Shown here: positions 15,377 to 25,277 of the stretch, piece by piece
How positions within the stretch are numbered: position 1 is the stretch's first letter
Layout: each line of letters starts with the position of its first letter
Source: Lachnospiraceae bacterium
GTDB taxonomy: Bacteria; Bacillota; Clostridia; Lachnospirales; Lachnospiraceae
Direction of reading: 5' to 3'
NCBI GenBank assembly: GCA_017473115.1
Contig: JAFUNC010000010.1
Span: 1-64,000, forward strand
Length of the DNA stretch: 64,000 nt
Notes under the pieces: generated by a model
Told to the model about the DNA's origin: nothing
Seen by the model: the letters and a program-made list of their open reading frames with translations, nothing else
Database searches by the model: none
Translations under genes and position numbers: made by a program

Positions 15377-17722
15377 ATGAAAAAAGGTTTTTTACTGAAA
15401 ACGCTGGTGATTTTAGCCCTGAGCATTTGTATGCTGGGGCTATTGGCATGTGTAGAAAGTCAGGCGGACAAGACCCGCTTCGATGTGGAATTGGAGTACG
15501 GTTACGGAAACAATGTAAAGGTAGGCGCCTATGCACCGTTTTATGTGGAAATTACCAATAACGGTAAGGATTTTGAGGGCTCCGTACAGATGATTGTTCC
15601 CGGCAGAGGCGGCGATAACGTTATGTACGAAAAAGAGATTTCTTTGCAGGCAGGCGGAACCAAGACGGTGGAACTTGTAGGACGAATTGAGCAGATAACC
15701 CGACAGGTAAATATTCGTGTTGCCAATAGCAAGGGAGATGTGATTTGGTCTTCTTTGGAAAACTGTACTACGATGTCAGATTTTAACAATATCGTTAATA
15801 TCGGTGTTTTAAGTAATGATTATACCGCATTGGGGTATATGGATCATAAAACGTTCTCTGGATATGCGGAATTAAGTACCCGTATTTATGAGTTAAGCGC
15901 CAATACCTTCCCGACAGACTGGCATGCGCTGGATATGTTGGATGTTATTGTGATTTCTGATTTCAGTACGGATGCATTAAGTGAGGAGCAGTTAAATGCA
16001 TTGGGACTTTGGGTAAGTGACGGCGGTCTTCTTATGGTGGGTACCGGCAGTACTTCCAATAAAACTTTGGCATCTCTAAACGGAAGATTTTTTGATGTGG
16101 AAGTAGGTGAACTTGAGAAATATGAAACCAAGTTTGGCTTGTATCTGGCAGATTTTTCATATATTTACAGTTACGAAGACACAACAAACAGTGCTTACGG
16201 AGATGAACTGTATGCGACTTTCTATGAGCAGAACTATGAGTCGATGCGGGAATGGTTTGAAGAAGAATATATGGAGCAGTTTAAAGAGGACTACTATTAC
16301 GATGATCAGTATGATACTTGGGATGAGTACTGGGAAGATAGTTTTTATTGGTATTGCTTCGATGTTTTTTATAAGGCGTATCTGGAAAGTTTAGGTCAGG
16401 GTGATGGCGGATATTATGCGTTGATTGAAGAAATGCCTTATGTAAAAGCAGATATTCTGACAATGAAGGGGCCTTTGTTATCGGCAGCGGATACTCAGGT
16501 GTTTAAAGGCGAGTGTAAGGATGGTAATACATATGATTTGGCATATGCCATTGAACAGGGGAACGGATACATTCTGTTGTGTGCCGCTGATTTTACAAAA
16601 ACACCTTTAAGTGATTATGACGGAAATTCCATCTTGTTTATTCATTGGGTGGAATCTTTAATCGGAGAAAAATGCTACAATGAAGCAATTAATTATACGG
16701 ATTATATCAACGGCTATTATAACCCGTATGAGATAGACTATAACGAGGAAGAAATTCTGAATGGTGCTTCTTCGGCTACAGTACCGCCGGTATTGGTATA
16801 TGTAGTGTTGATTCTTTTATATATCATAGCCATTTTAGTGATTTATTTGGTGCTTCGTCACAAGAAAAAAACAATGAAACTTTGGATTTTATATCCTGTT
16901 GTGGCAGCGGGATTGTCGATATTGATTTTCTGCATCGGCTTTTCTACAAGAATTTATCGTCCCGTTGTGGGAGCAATAACCTTGATTACTCCGAACGGAA
17001 GTGCTTCGGTACAACGCTCTTATGTGGCTGTTACCGTACCGGGAAATAAGTCCTATGATGTAGGGTTCTCGCCCAGTCAGAGTGTTGAATATGTAAACCT
17101 GGATTATTCGTATTACTATGGTAATGATGAGATAGATTTCGATACTTATGAAATCGGTTATAAATATGGGTATGAGTCTGTTGACGTCACTATGGGTGAG
17201 CAGGAAGCCATGGGTAATGTATATTTCAGATTGGACTCCGTGGCATCAGACCAGAGAAATATTGTGATAACTTCCAACGGATACGGATTGGGTACGCTGG
17301 AGGTTACCAATGCATATGGTTGTGATTTGGAAAATGCAGCCATTATCATGCAGGGAGAAGTGTACGTAATCGGAGATATGGAAAACGGTGAAACCATTCA
17401 GGGCAGCAGTTTAAACAAAGAAAAGGAAATGACTTTGTATCGTGACGGATTGGGAAGTATTGTCCTGCAGAAGGAGAATGGTAAGTCTGCGTTAGGTTGG
17501 ATGGTCGGCTCCATTTCCCATACGTATGATGAATATTTATGCAGGATTCGTGCTTTGAATTCCATGACGGATTATGTGGATCGGAGTAATATGCCTGATA
17601 TTGTGTTTGTGGCAATTCCTTCGGAAGATACAGCAATGGAATTACAGGGAGCAACCAATTATAAAGAGCGTCGTGTGGAAGTGATATATGTGGAATATGA
17701 TTACTTTGCATATGGTCAGTAA
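15377..17722 (+). CDS. Predicted lipoprotein with two internal membrane segments, first gene of the ABC/MoxR/vWA cluster
   Basis: A 781-residue protein starting at ATG 15377 after AAAAGAGG. The N-terminus is a signal peptide ending in GLLAC, a good lipobox. An extracellular part of about 450 residues follows, with an N-terminal Ig-like region (YAPFYVEITNNGKDFEGSVQM) and a stretch VIVISDFSTDALSEEQLNALGLWVSDGGLL resembling the glutamine amidotransferase-like fold of membrane vWA proteins. Two membrane segments (about 485-540: LVYVVLILLYIIAILVIYLVL; LYPVVAAGLSILIFCIGF) precede a C-terminal domain of about 240 residues. An unusual Tyr/Asp/Glu-rich segment lies at about 285-335. Not recognised as a named family; gene order links it to the ABC transporter that follows 21 bases later. 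Confidence 0.8.
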   Translation: MKKGFLLKTLVILALSICMLGLLACVESQADKTRFDVELEYGYGNNVKVGAYAPFYVEITNNGKDFEGSVQMIVPGRGGDNVMYEKEISLQAGGTKTVELVGRIEQITRQVNIRVANSKGDVIWSSLENCTTMSDFNNIVNIGVLSNDYTALGYMDHKTFSGYAELSTRIYELSANTFPTDWHALDMLDVIVISDFSTDALSEEQLNALGLWVSDGGLLMVGTGSTSNKTLASLNGRFFDVEVGELEKYETKFGLYLADFSYIYSYEDTTNSAYGDELYATFYEQNYESMREWFEEEYMEQFKEDYYYDDQYDTWDEYWEDSFYWYCFDVFYKAYLESLGQGDGGYYALIEEMPYVKADILTMKGPLLSAADTQVFKGECKDGNTYDLAYAIEQGNGYILLCAADFTKTPLSDYDGNSILFIHWVESLIGEKCYNEAINYTDYINGYYNPYEIDYNEEEILNGASSATVPPVLVYVVLILLYIIAILVIYLVLRHKKKTMKLWILYPVVAAGLSILIFCIGFSTRIYRPVVGAITLITPNGSASVQRSYVAVTVPGNKSYDVGFSPSQSVEYVNLDYSYYYGNDEIDFDTYEIGYKYGYESVDVTMGEQEAMGNVYFRLDSVASDQRNIVITSNGYGLGTLEVTNAYGCDLENAAIIMQGEVYVIGDMENGETIQGSSLNKEKEMTLYRDGLGSIVLQKENGKSALGWMVGSISHTYDEYLCRIRALNSMTDYVDRSNMPDIVFVAIPSEDTAMELQGATNYKERRVEVIYVEYDYFAYGQ

Positions 17723-17743
17723 AGAAAAGCGGAGGATAATGAT

Positions 17744-18700
17744 ATGTTGGAAATCAAACATTTATATAAAAGATACGGCCGCTTTTTGGCCCTGAATGAT
17801 ATGAACTTGCATGTGGAACCCGGTGAACTGTTTGGTTTCGTAGGTTCCAACGGTGCAGGTAAAACTACCACCATGCGAATTTGTGTAGGTCTTTTGGAGG
17901 CAACTGCCGGCGAAGTGTATATCGGCGGACAGGATGTACTCCAGAACCGTAAAACCATGAGTGAGAAAATCGGTTATGTGCCGGATTTCTTCGGTGTATA
18001 CAACAGTTTCAGTGCGTTGGAATATTTGGAGTTTTTTGCGGCTGCCTACGGTATTTACGGAGATGAGGCAAAGCAACTCTGCCTGGATCTTTTAAAACTG
18101 GTTAAATTATCGGATAAGGCCAACGCAGACGTAAACGGCTTATCCCGTGGTATGAAGCAGAGAATGTGCCTGGCAAGAGCCCTGGTACATAATCCTGACA
18201 TTTTATTTTTGGATGAGCCGGCCAGCGGATTGGATCCTAAGGCAAGATTTGAACTAAAAGAAATTCTGAAGAATCTTTCGTCTATGGGCAAGACGATTGT
18301 AATCAGTTCGCATATTTTACCGGAACTTGCAGAAATGTGTACCAGTGTCGGCATCATAGACCGCGGTCATATGGTGTTAAAAGGCACGATTGATGAAATT
18401 CACAGAGCAGCGGCATTATCCAGTCCTGTATTGATTACGGTTTCTGAAGACAGTGTGGATCAGACGTTTTCCTTCTTACAGGAGATTCCGAATGTGCATA
18501 AAGTTACTGCACAGGGCAATCGTCTGTCCGTGGTTTTTGACGGAAGTAAGGAGGATGAAGTTGCACTTTTAAAAAGGATGGTGAATGAAGATATTCCGGT
18601 ATATTCGTTCAGCAGACAGGAAGGCAGTTTGGAAAGTCTGTTTATGCAAATTGTAGGTAAAAACAAAAATGCGGCCGGAAAGGCAGGTGGCAGACGATGA
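17744..18700 (+). CDS. ABC transporter ATP-binding protein
   Basis: A 318-residue ATPase subunit of an ABC-2 type exporter. Walker A is GSNGAGKTTT, the signature is LSRGMKQRMCLARAL, Walker B with the catalytic Glu is ILFLDEPASGLDP, and the switch His is in SSHILPE. The roughly 90-residue C-terminal extension after the ATPase core is typical of this subfamily. GGAGGATAATGAT precedes the ATG. It overlaps the permease gene by four bases (ATGA). Its cargo is unknown; similar ATPase-permease pairs sit beside MoxR/vWA genes in many phyla, including gliding-motility-type transporters. Confidence 0.95.
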   Translation: MLEIKHLYKRYGRFLALNDMNLHVEPGELFGFVGSNGAGKTTTMRICVGLLEATAGEVYIGGQDVLQNRKTMSEKIGYVPDFFGVYNSFSALEYLEFFAAAYGIYGDEAKQLCLDLLKLVKLSDKANADVNGLSRGMKQRMCLARALVHNPDILFLDEPASGLDPKARFELKEILKNLSSMGKTIVISSHILPELAEMCTSVGIIDRGHMVLKGTIDEIHRAAALSSPVLITVSEDSVDQTFSFLQEIPNVHKVTAQGNRLSVVFDGSKEDEVALLKRMVNEDIPVYSFSRQEGSLESLFMQIVGKNKNAAGKAGGRR

Positions 18701-19800
18701 AAAAAGTAATGATAAAAAATGCGGTGCTTCGTAAAGATATGCTGCTGGATATGAAAAAGCCTAAAGTGGCTATCATTATGTTGATTTTTAATGCCTTATT
18801 GAGTTTGGTGGCATTTCCTTTTTTGGCATCTACTTCTTTTATGGCGGAATGGTATGATTATGGTGTTTTCGGATTATCGTACAGAACTTTGATTACGATG
18901 TTTATGGTGCTTGTATGGCTGGAAGCGGTTGCTATCTGTTTTTTGACACCGGCATTAACGGCAGGATGTGTATCCATAGAGAAAGAACGTCAGACCATGG
19001 ACGTATTACTGACAACCAGAATGTCTACATGGCAGATTATTAAGGGCAAGTATTTTTCATCCATTATGCTTGTGATTATGTTGATTATATCAGGGTTGCC
19101 CATTATGTCTCTTGTCTACATCTTCGGCGGTATTAATTTGTGGCAAATGTTTCTGATGACATTGGTGTTAATTGCAACTACGATGTATTTGGCAAGTTTT
19201 GGAGTGTTCTTTTCGGCTTTGGTGAAGAACACCATTGTATCGGTTATTTTAACCTATATCTTTTTGGGTGTGATGTTGTCTATGACCATGACCATAGCCT
19301 TTGGCGGAGCATCCATTATGATTTTGATTAATGAGTATTTGGAAGAGGTACATCAAATCCATTTAAACCTTCACGGAGATTATTTCTTTTTTATCCTTTG
19401 GTGGAATCCGTTGGTTACCATTTTTGACAGTACGGCGCAGATTTTCGGATACGGATTTGACAGTTCCTCTGTTTTTAATGGAATGCAGGATTTCGGGGGA
19501 GATTTATTTCAATCTATGTCAGATAAAAATCTGATTTTGAGAGGGTGGTCATTTATTAGTGTGGCAGTGCAGTTAGCAACTTCTTATTTGTTATTGCGCT
19601 GGTCGGCACGCTTAATTAAGCCTGTTAAGAAAAAACCGAAAAAGTTTGTAAGTAATTTCCGCGGAGTTCAGAGAACGGGCGCACAGGTTGCGGAAAAAAC
19701 AGAAGAGAAGCAACAGGAGGAAATGCAACAGGAACAGCCGGCAGAACAGGAAGAGATGCAGCAGGAGATGCAATCTGAAATGAATGCAACGGAGGATTAA
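18697..19800 (+). CDS. ABC-2 family transporter permease
   Basis: A 367-residue permease with about six membrane segments (first at IIMLIFNALLSLVAFPFLA, then LITMFMVLVWLEAVAICFLTPA, and others to the last near residue 290). The motif ERQTMDVLLTTRMSTWQIIKGKY in the first cytoplasmic loop is typical of ABC-2 permeases that contact the ATPase. The C-terminal 50 residues are a Glu/Gln-rich tail (EEMQQEQPAEQEEMQQEMQ), like the Gln-rich composition of the next gene, and may mediate contact with it. Partner of the ATPase encoded just upstream. Confidence 0.92.
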   Translation: MKKVMIKNAVLRKDMLLDMKKPKVAIIMLIFNALLSLVAFPFLASTSFMAEWYDYGVFGLSYRTLITMFMVLVWLEAVAICFLTPALTAGCVSIEKERQTMDVLLTTRMSTWQIIKGKYFSSIMLVIMLIISGLPIMSLVYIFGGINLWQMFLMTLVLIATTMYLASFGVFFSALVKNTIVSVILTYIFLGVMLSMTMTIAFGGASIMILINEYLEEVHQIHLNLHGDYFFFILWWNPLVTIFDSTAQIFGYGFDSSSVFNGMQDFGGDLFQSMSDKNLILRGWSFISVAVQLATSYLLLRWSARLIKPVKKKPKKFVSNFRGVQRTGAQVAEKTEEKQQEEMQQEQPAEQEEMQQEMQSEMNATED

Positions 19801-19803
19801 TAT

Positions 19804-21429
19804 ATGAGTCAGGATCATGTCATACTTCAGTTTATCAAAAAAGTACGCAGACGATTGTGCAGAAATATATTCTGGACGACTGTTCTATGGGCTATTTTTG
19901 CGGGAATGACTACGTGGGGAGTTTTTCATCTCATTGCGTTGTTCGTGCCCTTTTATGCTGCAGTTCTATATGGATTCCTGGCTTTTATTGTTTGTATAAT
20001 AGCGGGTATGGTGATTGCAGTGCGTCGATACCCGAATATGAAAAGTGTTGCCTTACAGATTGACAGCAAGGGATTAAAAGAACGTGTCACCACGGCTTAT
20101 GAATTATCCGGCAAAAATGATATCTGCAGTCAGTTACAGAAGAATGATACGCTGGAAAAAATCCAAGGAATTAATATTCGTAAAAGTTTTCCGTTCAAAA
20201 TAAAAAAACGAATGTATTTGTTCCTGTTTGGTGCTTTGATTTTTGTGGTAACTACCGCTATGATTCCGGCAAAGACAAAGGATGAGGCCAAGGAACTTCA
20301 TGAATTGAACCAACAGATTGCGAAACAGGAAGAAGTATTGGAAGAGATGGTAGAGGAAGTCAAGGAAAATTATCAATTGACGGATGAACAAATAGAGGCT
20401 TTGGAAAACATGCTCCAGGAAGCCAAGGAAGAACTTCAGAATGCAACTACGCAGGATGAAATGGCCAAGATTGAGGAACGGTTTGAAACAAAACTTCAGC
20501 AGCAGTTTATTGACCCGTTAGAGCAGAAGAAGGAAGCGGAAGCCATTGCGAACAGTCTGCAGAGTATGCAGGAAGGCAAAGAGATGACGGAAGAAGAGCA
20601 GCAGGCCGTGGCGGATCAGTTTGAAAAATTGGCACAGGAAGCGGAAGACCAGCATATGCAGGAAACTGCCGAGCAGATGCAGCAGGAGATGCAGCAGAAT
20701 GGTGAAATATCTCAAGATACGACTGCGCAGGCACAGCAGCAGTTGCAAGAGTATATGCAGAACCAACAGAATCAGGTAGGGCAGGGTCAGCAAGGCCAAC
20801 AGGGTCAGCAGGGCCAACAGAGTCAGCAAGGCCAACAGGGTCAGCAGGGCCAACAGAGTCAGCAGGGTCAACAAGGTCAGCAAGGCCAACAGGGTCAGCA
20901 AGGTCAACAGGGTCAGCAGGGCCAACAGGGTCAGCAAGGTCAACAGGGTCAGCAAGGCCAACAGGGTCAGCAGGGCCAACAGGGTCAGCAAGGCCAGCAG
21001 GGACAAGGACCGGAAAATGGTTCGGGATCCGGTGATAGTTCAAGTGAAGGTCAAGGAGCAGGCCAGGGAGAAGGCTCAAGTTCCGGTGGTGATCAAGGTA
21101 CAGGTCAAGGATCGGGTGGCGGAGGTACCGGTTGGGATAACGGAAGTCAATATGGACAGGAAATAGAAGGCAATTCCAATGGCGAGCGTGTGATGATTCC
21201 GGACGGAGATTGGGGAACCAATGAGAATTTGACGGGACAGGCAAATACCGGCGGAAATTCTTACCTTACGCCTTCGGATCAGACAGCTACATGGAGCGGC
21301 CAGTCCGTGGATTATAATCAGGTAATCGGAGAATATACCAATCAGGCCTATACCAATATGGACAGCAGTAATATTCCGGATTCCATGAAAGATTTAATCA
21401 GGGATTATTTTACGGAGTTAAATGAATAA
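19804..21429 (+). CDS. Membrane coiled-coil protein with Gly-Gln-Gln repeat (DUF4175-like position)
   Basis: A 541-residue protein with two close N-terminal membrane segments (about residues 20-65) and a third (about 138-156), then a long predicted coiled coil (about 165-320, rich in Glu, Gln, Lys), a run of about 25 GQQ triplets (about 323-400), a Gly/Ser-rich part and a C-terminal domain of about 90 residues. The start is ATG 19804 after GGAGG. Similar proteins with a membrane N-terminus and Gln-rich coil occur at this place in other ABC-MoxR-vWA clusters, where they are annotated DUF4175-like; I cannot confirm membership. Glycine at every third residue is compatible with a collagen-like rod but lacks proline. 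Confidence 0.75.
   Translation: MSQDHVILQFIKKVRRRLCRNIFWTTVLWAIFAGMTTWGVFHLIALFVPFYAAVLYGFLAFIVCIIAGMVIAVRRYPNMKSVALQIDSKGLKERVTTAYELSGKNDICSQLQKNDTLEKIQGINIRKSFPFKIKKRMYLFLFGALIFVVTTAMIPAKTKDEAKELHELNQQIAKQEEVLEEMVEEVKENYQLTDEQIEALENMLQEAKEELQNATTQDEMAKIEERFETKLQQQFIDPLEQKKEAEAIANSLQSMQEGKEMTEEEQQAVADQFEKLAQEAEDQHMQETAEQMQQEMQQNGEISQDTTAQAQQQLQEYMQNQQNQVGQGQQGQQGQQGQQSQQGQQGQQGQQSQQGQQGQQGQQGQQGQQGQQGQQGQQGQQGQQGQQGQQGQQGQQGQQGQGPENGSGSGDSSSEGQGAGQGEGSSSGGDQGTGQGSGGGGTGWDNGSQYGQEIEGNSNGERVMIPDGDWGTNENLTGQANTGGNSYLTPSDQTATWSGQSVDYNQVIGEYTNQAYTNMDSSNIPDSMKDLIRDYFTELNE
20776..21006 (+). repeat. Tandem 9/18-bp coding repeat (GQQ triplets)
   Basis: About 230 bp of tandem 9-bp units alternating GGTCAGCAA/G and GGCCAACAG, each coding Gly-Gln-Gln, with two units changed to Ser-Gln-Gln. 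The near-identity of units makes replication slippage likely; the repeat stays in frame for any change of unit number. Open reading frames on the opposite strand here are artefacts of the repeat. Confidence 0.95.
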
Positions 21430-21443
21430 ACGCGGAGGATAGT

Positions 21444-22427
21444 ATGATACAGAATGAAAATGAATTAAGAATGATGATAGAGAAGTTAAATGCTGCAGAA
21501 GCAGAAATCGGCAATGCAATTATCGGCCAGAAACAGGTAATCCGCCAGGTATTGCTGGCAATGCTTTCCGGCGGTAACGTACTTTTGGAAGGTGTTCCCG
21601 GACTTGGTAAAACGCAGTTGGTTAAGGCGGTGGCTTCCGTATGTTCCATGGATTTTTCCAGAATACAGTTTACACCGGATTTAATGCCTGCAGATGTGAC
21701 CGGTACAAACTTAATCGTAAAAGAAGACGGCAGAAATGTGTTTCAGTTTCAAAAAGGTCCCGTGTTTGCGAATTTAGTATTGGCGGACGAAATCAACCGT
21801 GCCACACCCAAAACCCAATCGGCACTTTTGGAGGCCATGCAGGAACATACCGTAACCGTAGGTAATGAAACCTATGCTCTTGCGGAGCCTTTTATGGTAC
21901 TGGCAACCCAGAACCCTATTGAAAACGAAGGAACTTATCCTCTTCCAGAAGCGCAGTTAGACCGTTTTCTGTTTAAGATTCAGGTAGATTTTCCTACCTT
22001 GGATGAATTAAAGCAGATTATGGACATTACAGTAACGAACAAACAGGTTTCGTTACGTCCTGTTCTTACGGGCGAAGATATTGTTGCTATGCGCAGTGCA
22101 ATCCGTGATATACCTATGGCGGATGCAGTGGCAGAATACGCTCTGAAGGTAGTTGTGGCAACTCATCCTGAAGTATCCGGTGCGTCAGATTTTGTGAAAC
22201 GTTATGTTTCCTGCGGTGCCAGTCCCAGAGCCGCACAGGCAATTTATCAGACGGCCCGTGCCAAGGCAATGATGGAAAATCGTTTTAACGTTTCGTTTGA
22301 TGATATTAAGAGCGTGGCTTATCCCGCACTACGTCATCGTCTGGTATTGAGTTTTGAGGCTTTGGCGGATGGTGTGACGGCAGATGAAATTATTAAGCAG
22401 ATTTTAGATAATGTTAAAGTAGGATAA
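21444..22427 (+). CDS. MoxR-family AAA+ ATPase
   Basis: A 327-residue AAA+ ATPase. Walker A is EGVPGLGKTQLVKAV, Walker B is LVLADEINRATPKTQSALLEAMQE, sensor 1 is LATQNPIENEGTYPLPEAQLDRF (read in two parts), and the C-terminal lid ends with VLSFEALADGVTADEII. MoxR proteins act as chaperone-like machines for assembly or metal insertion of partner complexes and are nearly always next to DUF58 and vWA genes, as here. GCGGAGG precedes the ATG, 15 bases after the preceding gene. Confidence 0.96.
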   Translation: MIQNENELRMMIEKLNAAEAEIGNAIIGQKQVIRQVLLAMLSGGNVLLEGVPGLGKTQLVKAVASVCSMDFSRIQFTPDLMPADVTGTNLIVKEDGRNVFQFQKGPVFANLVLADEINRATPKTQSALLEAMQEHTVTVGNETYALAEPFMVLATQNPIENEGTYPLPEAQLDRFLFKIQVDFPTLDELKQIMDITVTNKQVSLRPVLTGEDIVAMRSAIRDIPMADAVAEYALKVVVATHPEVSGASDFVKRYVSCGASPRAAQAIYQTARAKAMMENRFNVSFDDIKSVAYPALRHRLVLSFEALADGVTADEIIKQILDNVKVG

Positions 22428-22504
22428 GCAAATAAACCGATTGATAAAACAAAGGTCTTTGTATAAGGCTAAAGAAGCGAAAACAGCAGGTTTGGAGACT
22501 GTTT

Positions 22505-23374
22505 ATGGATAAAATATTTAACAGTGAATTTTATTCAAAATTACATACATTACGAATGTCCATTGCCATGCGGCTGGCAGCCGGAATGAGCGGCGGACGT
22601 AAATCCAATGCCAAGGGTAATTCCGTGGAGTTTTCTGATTTCCGGGAGTATCAGTTGGGGGATGATATTCGTAGAATTGATTGGAATGCCTACGGACGTT
22701 TTGATAAGTTGTATATCAAATTATTTATGGAAGAAAAAGAAGGTATTTTTCAAATTTTTCTGGACACCAGCAAATCAATGGATTTCGGAGAGGACAATAA
22801 GGGTGTGTGTGCGGCGAGGATTGCGGCTGCGCTGTCTTATGTAGTACTTGAGAATTCTGACAGATTGTATTTGAATTTGCTAAAAGAAGGTAAAATTGAA
22901 ACTCCCAAAAGTTACACCGGAAAGCAGGCTTTTTCCAAAGTAATTGATTATTTGGAAGGGGTTAAGTTTGAAGGTGCGGGAGATTTGCTCTCATCCATAC
23001 ATCATAAAAAATTTGATCGGCGCGGAATGTCTGTATTGATTTCCGATGGATATTGCGATGATATGGAAGAAGTTTTCCGATATATGAAATTTAAAAATCA
23101 GGACATTGTTTTTATCCATGTATTGTCACCGGAAGAACGGAATCCTGATTTTGAGGGAACGGTAAAACTGATTGACAGTGAAACTGCAGGTGATATGCGT
23201 ATCACAATGAGTGCTACGACGTTAAAGTCATATAAAAGCAGTTATAAAAATTTTATCAGGAATACGGAACTTTTATGTAAAAAGTATTCCGCAATTTACA
23301 TTCCGGTCAGTTCCGATGACAGTTTGGACACATTGTTTTTCGGTGCGCTTGCCAGAATTTCACCGAGAAGGTAA
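22505..23374 (+). CDS. DUF58 domain protein, MoxR partner
   Basis: A 289-residue soluble protein with the DUF58 signature (GNSVEFSDFREYQLGDDIRRIDWNAYGR around residues 38-67, read in parts) followed by a vWA-like half with the metal-site start FLDTSKSM. DUF58 proteins combine a short conserved N-terminal element with a degenerate von Willebrand A domain and work with MoxR ATPases. Start at ATG 22505 preceded by TTTGGAG. The gap of 77 bp to moxR has no clear signal. Confidence 0.92.
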   Translation: MDKIFNSEFYSKLHTLRMSIAMRLAAGMSGGRKSNAKGNSVEFSDFREYQLGDDIRRIDWNAYGRFDKLYIKLFMEEKEGIFQIFLDTSKSMDFGEDNKGVCAARIAAALSYVVLENSDRLYLNLLKEGKIETPKSYTGKQAFSKVIDYLEGVKFEGAGDLLSSIHHKKFDRRGMSVLISDGYCDDMEEVFRYMKFKNQDIVFIHVLSPEERNPDFEGTVKLIDSETAGDMRITMSATTLKSYKSSYKNFIRNTELLCKKYSAIYIPVSSDDSLDTLFFGALARISPRR

Positions 23375-23395
23375 TACATAATAGGAGAATTGTAC

Positions 23396-25204
23396 GTGAA
23401 GTTTTTATATTTATGGCCTTTCTTTCTGTTGCTTTTGATACCGGTTATCATCATTATGTATCTTTTGAAGCAGAAAGCAGTGGATATGCCCATAGCATCC
23501 CTGTTTCTCTGGAAAGAAATGTATCGCAACGTTGAGGCCAATACACCTTGGGAAAAATTGAAAAAGAACTGGCTTTTCATTCTGCAGATTATTACCGTGA
23601 TTGTATTGATTATTGCGCTTGCCTCTCCCTATATTATGAGCGGAAGTGCAGGTGCGGACCATGCAATTATTGTCATTGACAACAGTGCAAGCATGAATGC
23701 GGTGTATGAAGGAGAACATACCAGACTGGAGCAGGCAATCAATGAAGCAGAAGACTATGTGCGGAGTTTGAAAACCGGCACCGGAATATCCATTATCACC
23801 AGCAATGCCAAAGCAACTTTAGTATTAAGTAATTCTGATGATAAAACCCAGGCAATCAATGAATTAAAATCCATCGAGCCGGGATATGTAGCCGGAGACT
23901 GCGCGGCGGGGATTGAAATGGTAAAGTCCATGCAAACCCAATGGGATAGTGTGGAAACCGTATGTTTTACGGACACTGCCGTATCTATGGAGCAGGTGGA
24001 AGGCTATATTGTGGATCTGTACATTCCGGTGAATAATACCAGCGTGGATTATGTTGGGCATGGTATGAATAACGGAAAATTAGTTGTGCTTGCAAAAGTA
24101 TCCAACTACGGAGCAGAACCTGTCACAACAGATGCAACTTTGTACGGAGACGATGAACTTCTTCAAATCAAGACGGTTACCATTCAAGCCGGGGAAGCCG
24201 AAGTAGTATATTTCGATGATGTGATTTTTGAAGGCAGTGCGCTTTCCGTGGAACTTTCCGGTCAGGATGCCATCAAAGAGGATAATATCTGTTATGATGT
24301 ATTGGAAGAAAATAAAGTAACAAAGGTTCTTTTGATGACAGAGTCCAATCTATATTTGGAAAAAGCACTTTTGTTGGTGGACGGTATCGAAATTACCAAA
24401 TCCAATGATATTTCATCTTTTTCGGATTTTATGACACAGGAATATGATTTGTACATATTTGATGGGATGGCACCGGAGGTTTTGCCGGCAGAAGGCAATA
24501 TGATTTTTATGAATGTCAGATGTGAAGAATTGTATGAAACGGTATCGCCTATGGGTGGCGTTATGGTATCGGTAGAGAATCACAGCCTTACGGAGTACCT
24601 GGATGAATTGTCTTTTGGTGTCAGCAGTGTATATGCATTGGATAAGCCGGAATGGGCAGAGACCTTTTTAAGTGTTGGGGATACCTGCGTCGGTTTTATC
24701 GGTAAAAAAGATGTGCAGACCGTTTGTGTTATGGGATTTGATTTTCATAATTCGGACCTGCCTTTAAAAATGGAATTTCCGATTTTGATTTATAATATTG
24801 TAAATGAATGTACCGCGTCCGGTTTGATTGGTGAAACCGTAGTAAGTGCCGGAGATACCGTAACCATTAACGGAAAATTAAATGTAAAATTACCGGTGGT
24901 TACCCGTCCTGACGGCAGTGAGCAGGAACTGAGTGATTACCGCATGAACTATACCAATACGGAAGACTTAGGTGTTTATGTGGTAGAGCAGCATCAGGGA
25001 ACCGCTCGTGTGGAGAGGGCCTTTGCGGTTAATTTCCCGGCATCGGAAAGTACAATTACCAATGCACCTTCTGCAATGATTACGGAAGTAAATGAGGATG
25101 CCGTAAAGACTACGGTTGGTGGTATGTTAAATCTTCGCAATCTGATTATTTTGATTGCTTTGGGATTGTTGGGGATTGAGTGGATTGCATATATCCGCAG
25201 ATGA
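23396..25204 (+). CDS. BatA-like membrane protein with vWA domain
   Basis: A 602-residue membrane protein. The N-terminus (MKFLYLWPFFLLLLIPVIII, then an aromatic/basic stretch and a second membrane segment at about 56-77) is the BatA-type membrane domain; a von Willebrand A domain follows (about 85-205) with the MIDAS start VIDNSASM; Ig-like and GATase-like regions come next; one more membrane segment closes the protein (about 578-598). The GTG at 23396 is chosen: GGAGA lies eight bases before it and the protein then starts with the conserved MKFLYLWP; a TTG six bases earlier is less likely. The vWA domain faces outside or inside depending on topology, which is not certain. Confidence 0.88.
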   Translation: MKFLYLWPFFLLLLIPVIIIMYLLKQKAVDMPIASLFLWKEMYRNVEANTPWEKLKKNWLFILQIITVIVLIIALASPYIMSGSAGADHAIIVIDNSASMNAVYEGEHTRLEQAINEAEDYVRSLKTGTGISIITSNAKATLVLSNSDDKTQAINELKSIEPGYVAGDCAAGIEMVKSMQTQWDSVETVCFTDTAVSMEQVEGYIVDLYIPVNNTSVDYVGHGMNNGKLVVLAKVSNYGAEPVTTDATLYGDDELLQIKTVTIQAGEAEVVYFDDVIFEGSALSVELSGQDAIKEDNICYDVLEENKVTKVLLMTESNLYLEKALLLVDGIEITKSNDISSFSDFMTQEYDLYIFDGMAPEVLPAEGNMIFMNVRCEELYETVSPMGGVMVSVENHSLTEYLDELSFGVSSVYALDKPEWAETFLSVGDTCVGFIGKKDVQTVCVMGFDFHNSDLPLKMEFPILIYNIVNECTASGLIGETVVSAGDTVTINGKLNVKLPVVTRPDGSEQELSDYRMNYTNTEDLGVYVVEQHQGTARVERAFAVNFPASESTITNAPSAMITEVNEDAVKTTVGGMLNLRNLIILIALGLLGIEWIAYIRR

Positions 25205-25277
25205 CGGAAGGGGAACAGAAGTGTTTCGGACCGATTGGAAAAGTTTGGTTCGAATAAAGTGATACAGAGGTATAAGA

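Noticed and set aside
20507-21244. Two long open frames on the - strand opposite the GQQ repeat (Leu/Thr/Ala- or Asp/Pro-rich)
   Set aside because: They are by-products of the 9-bp tandem repeat; no ribosome binding site, and the + strand gene is a full member of the operon.
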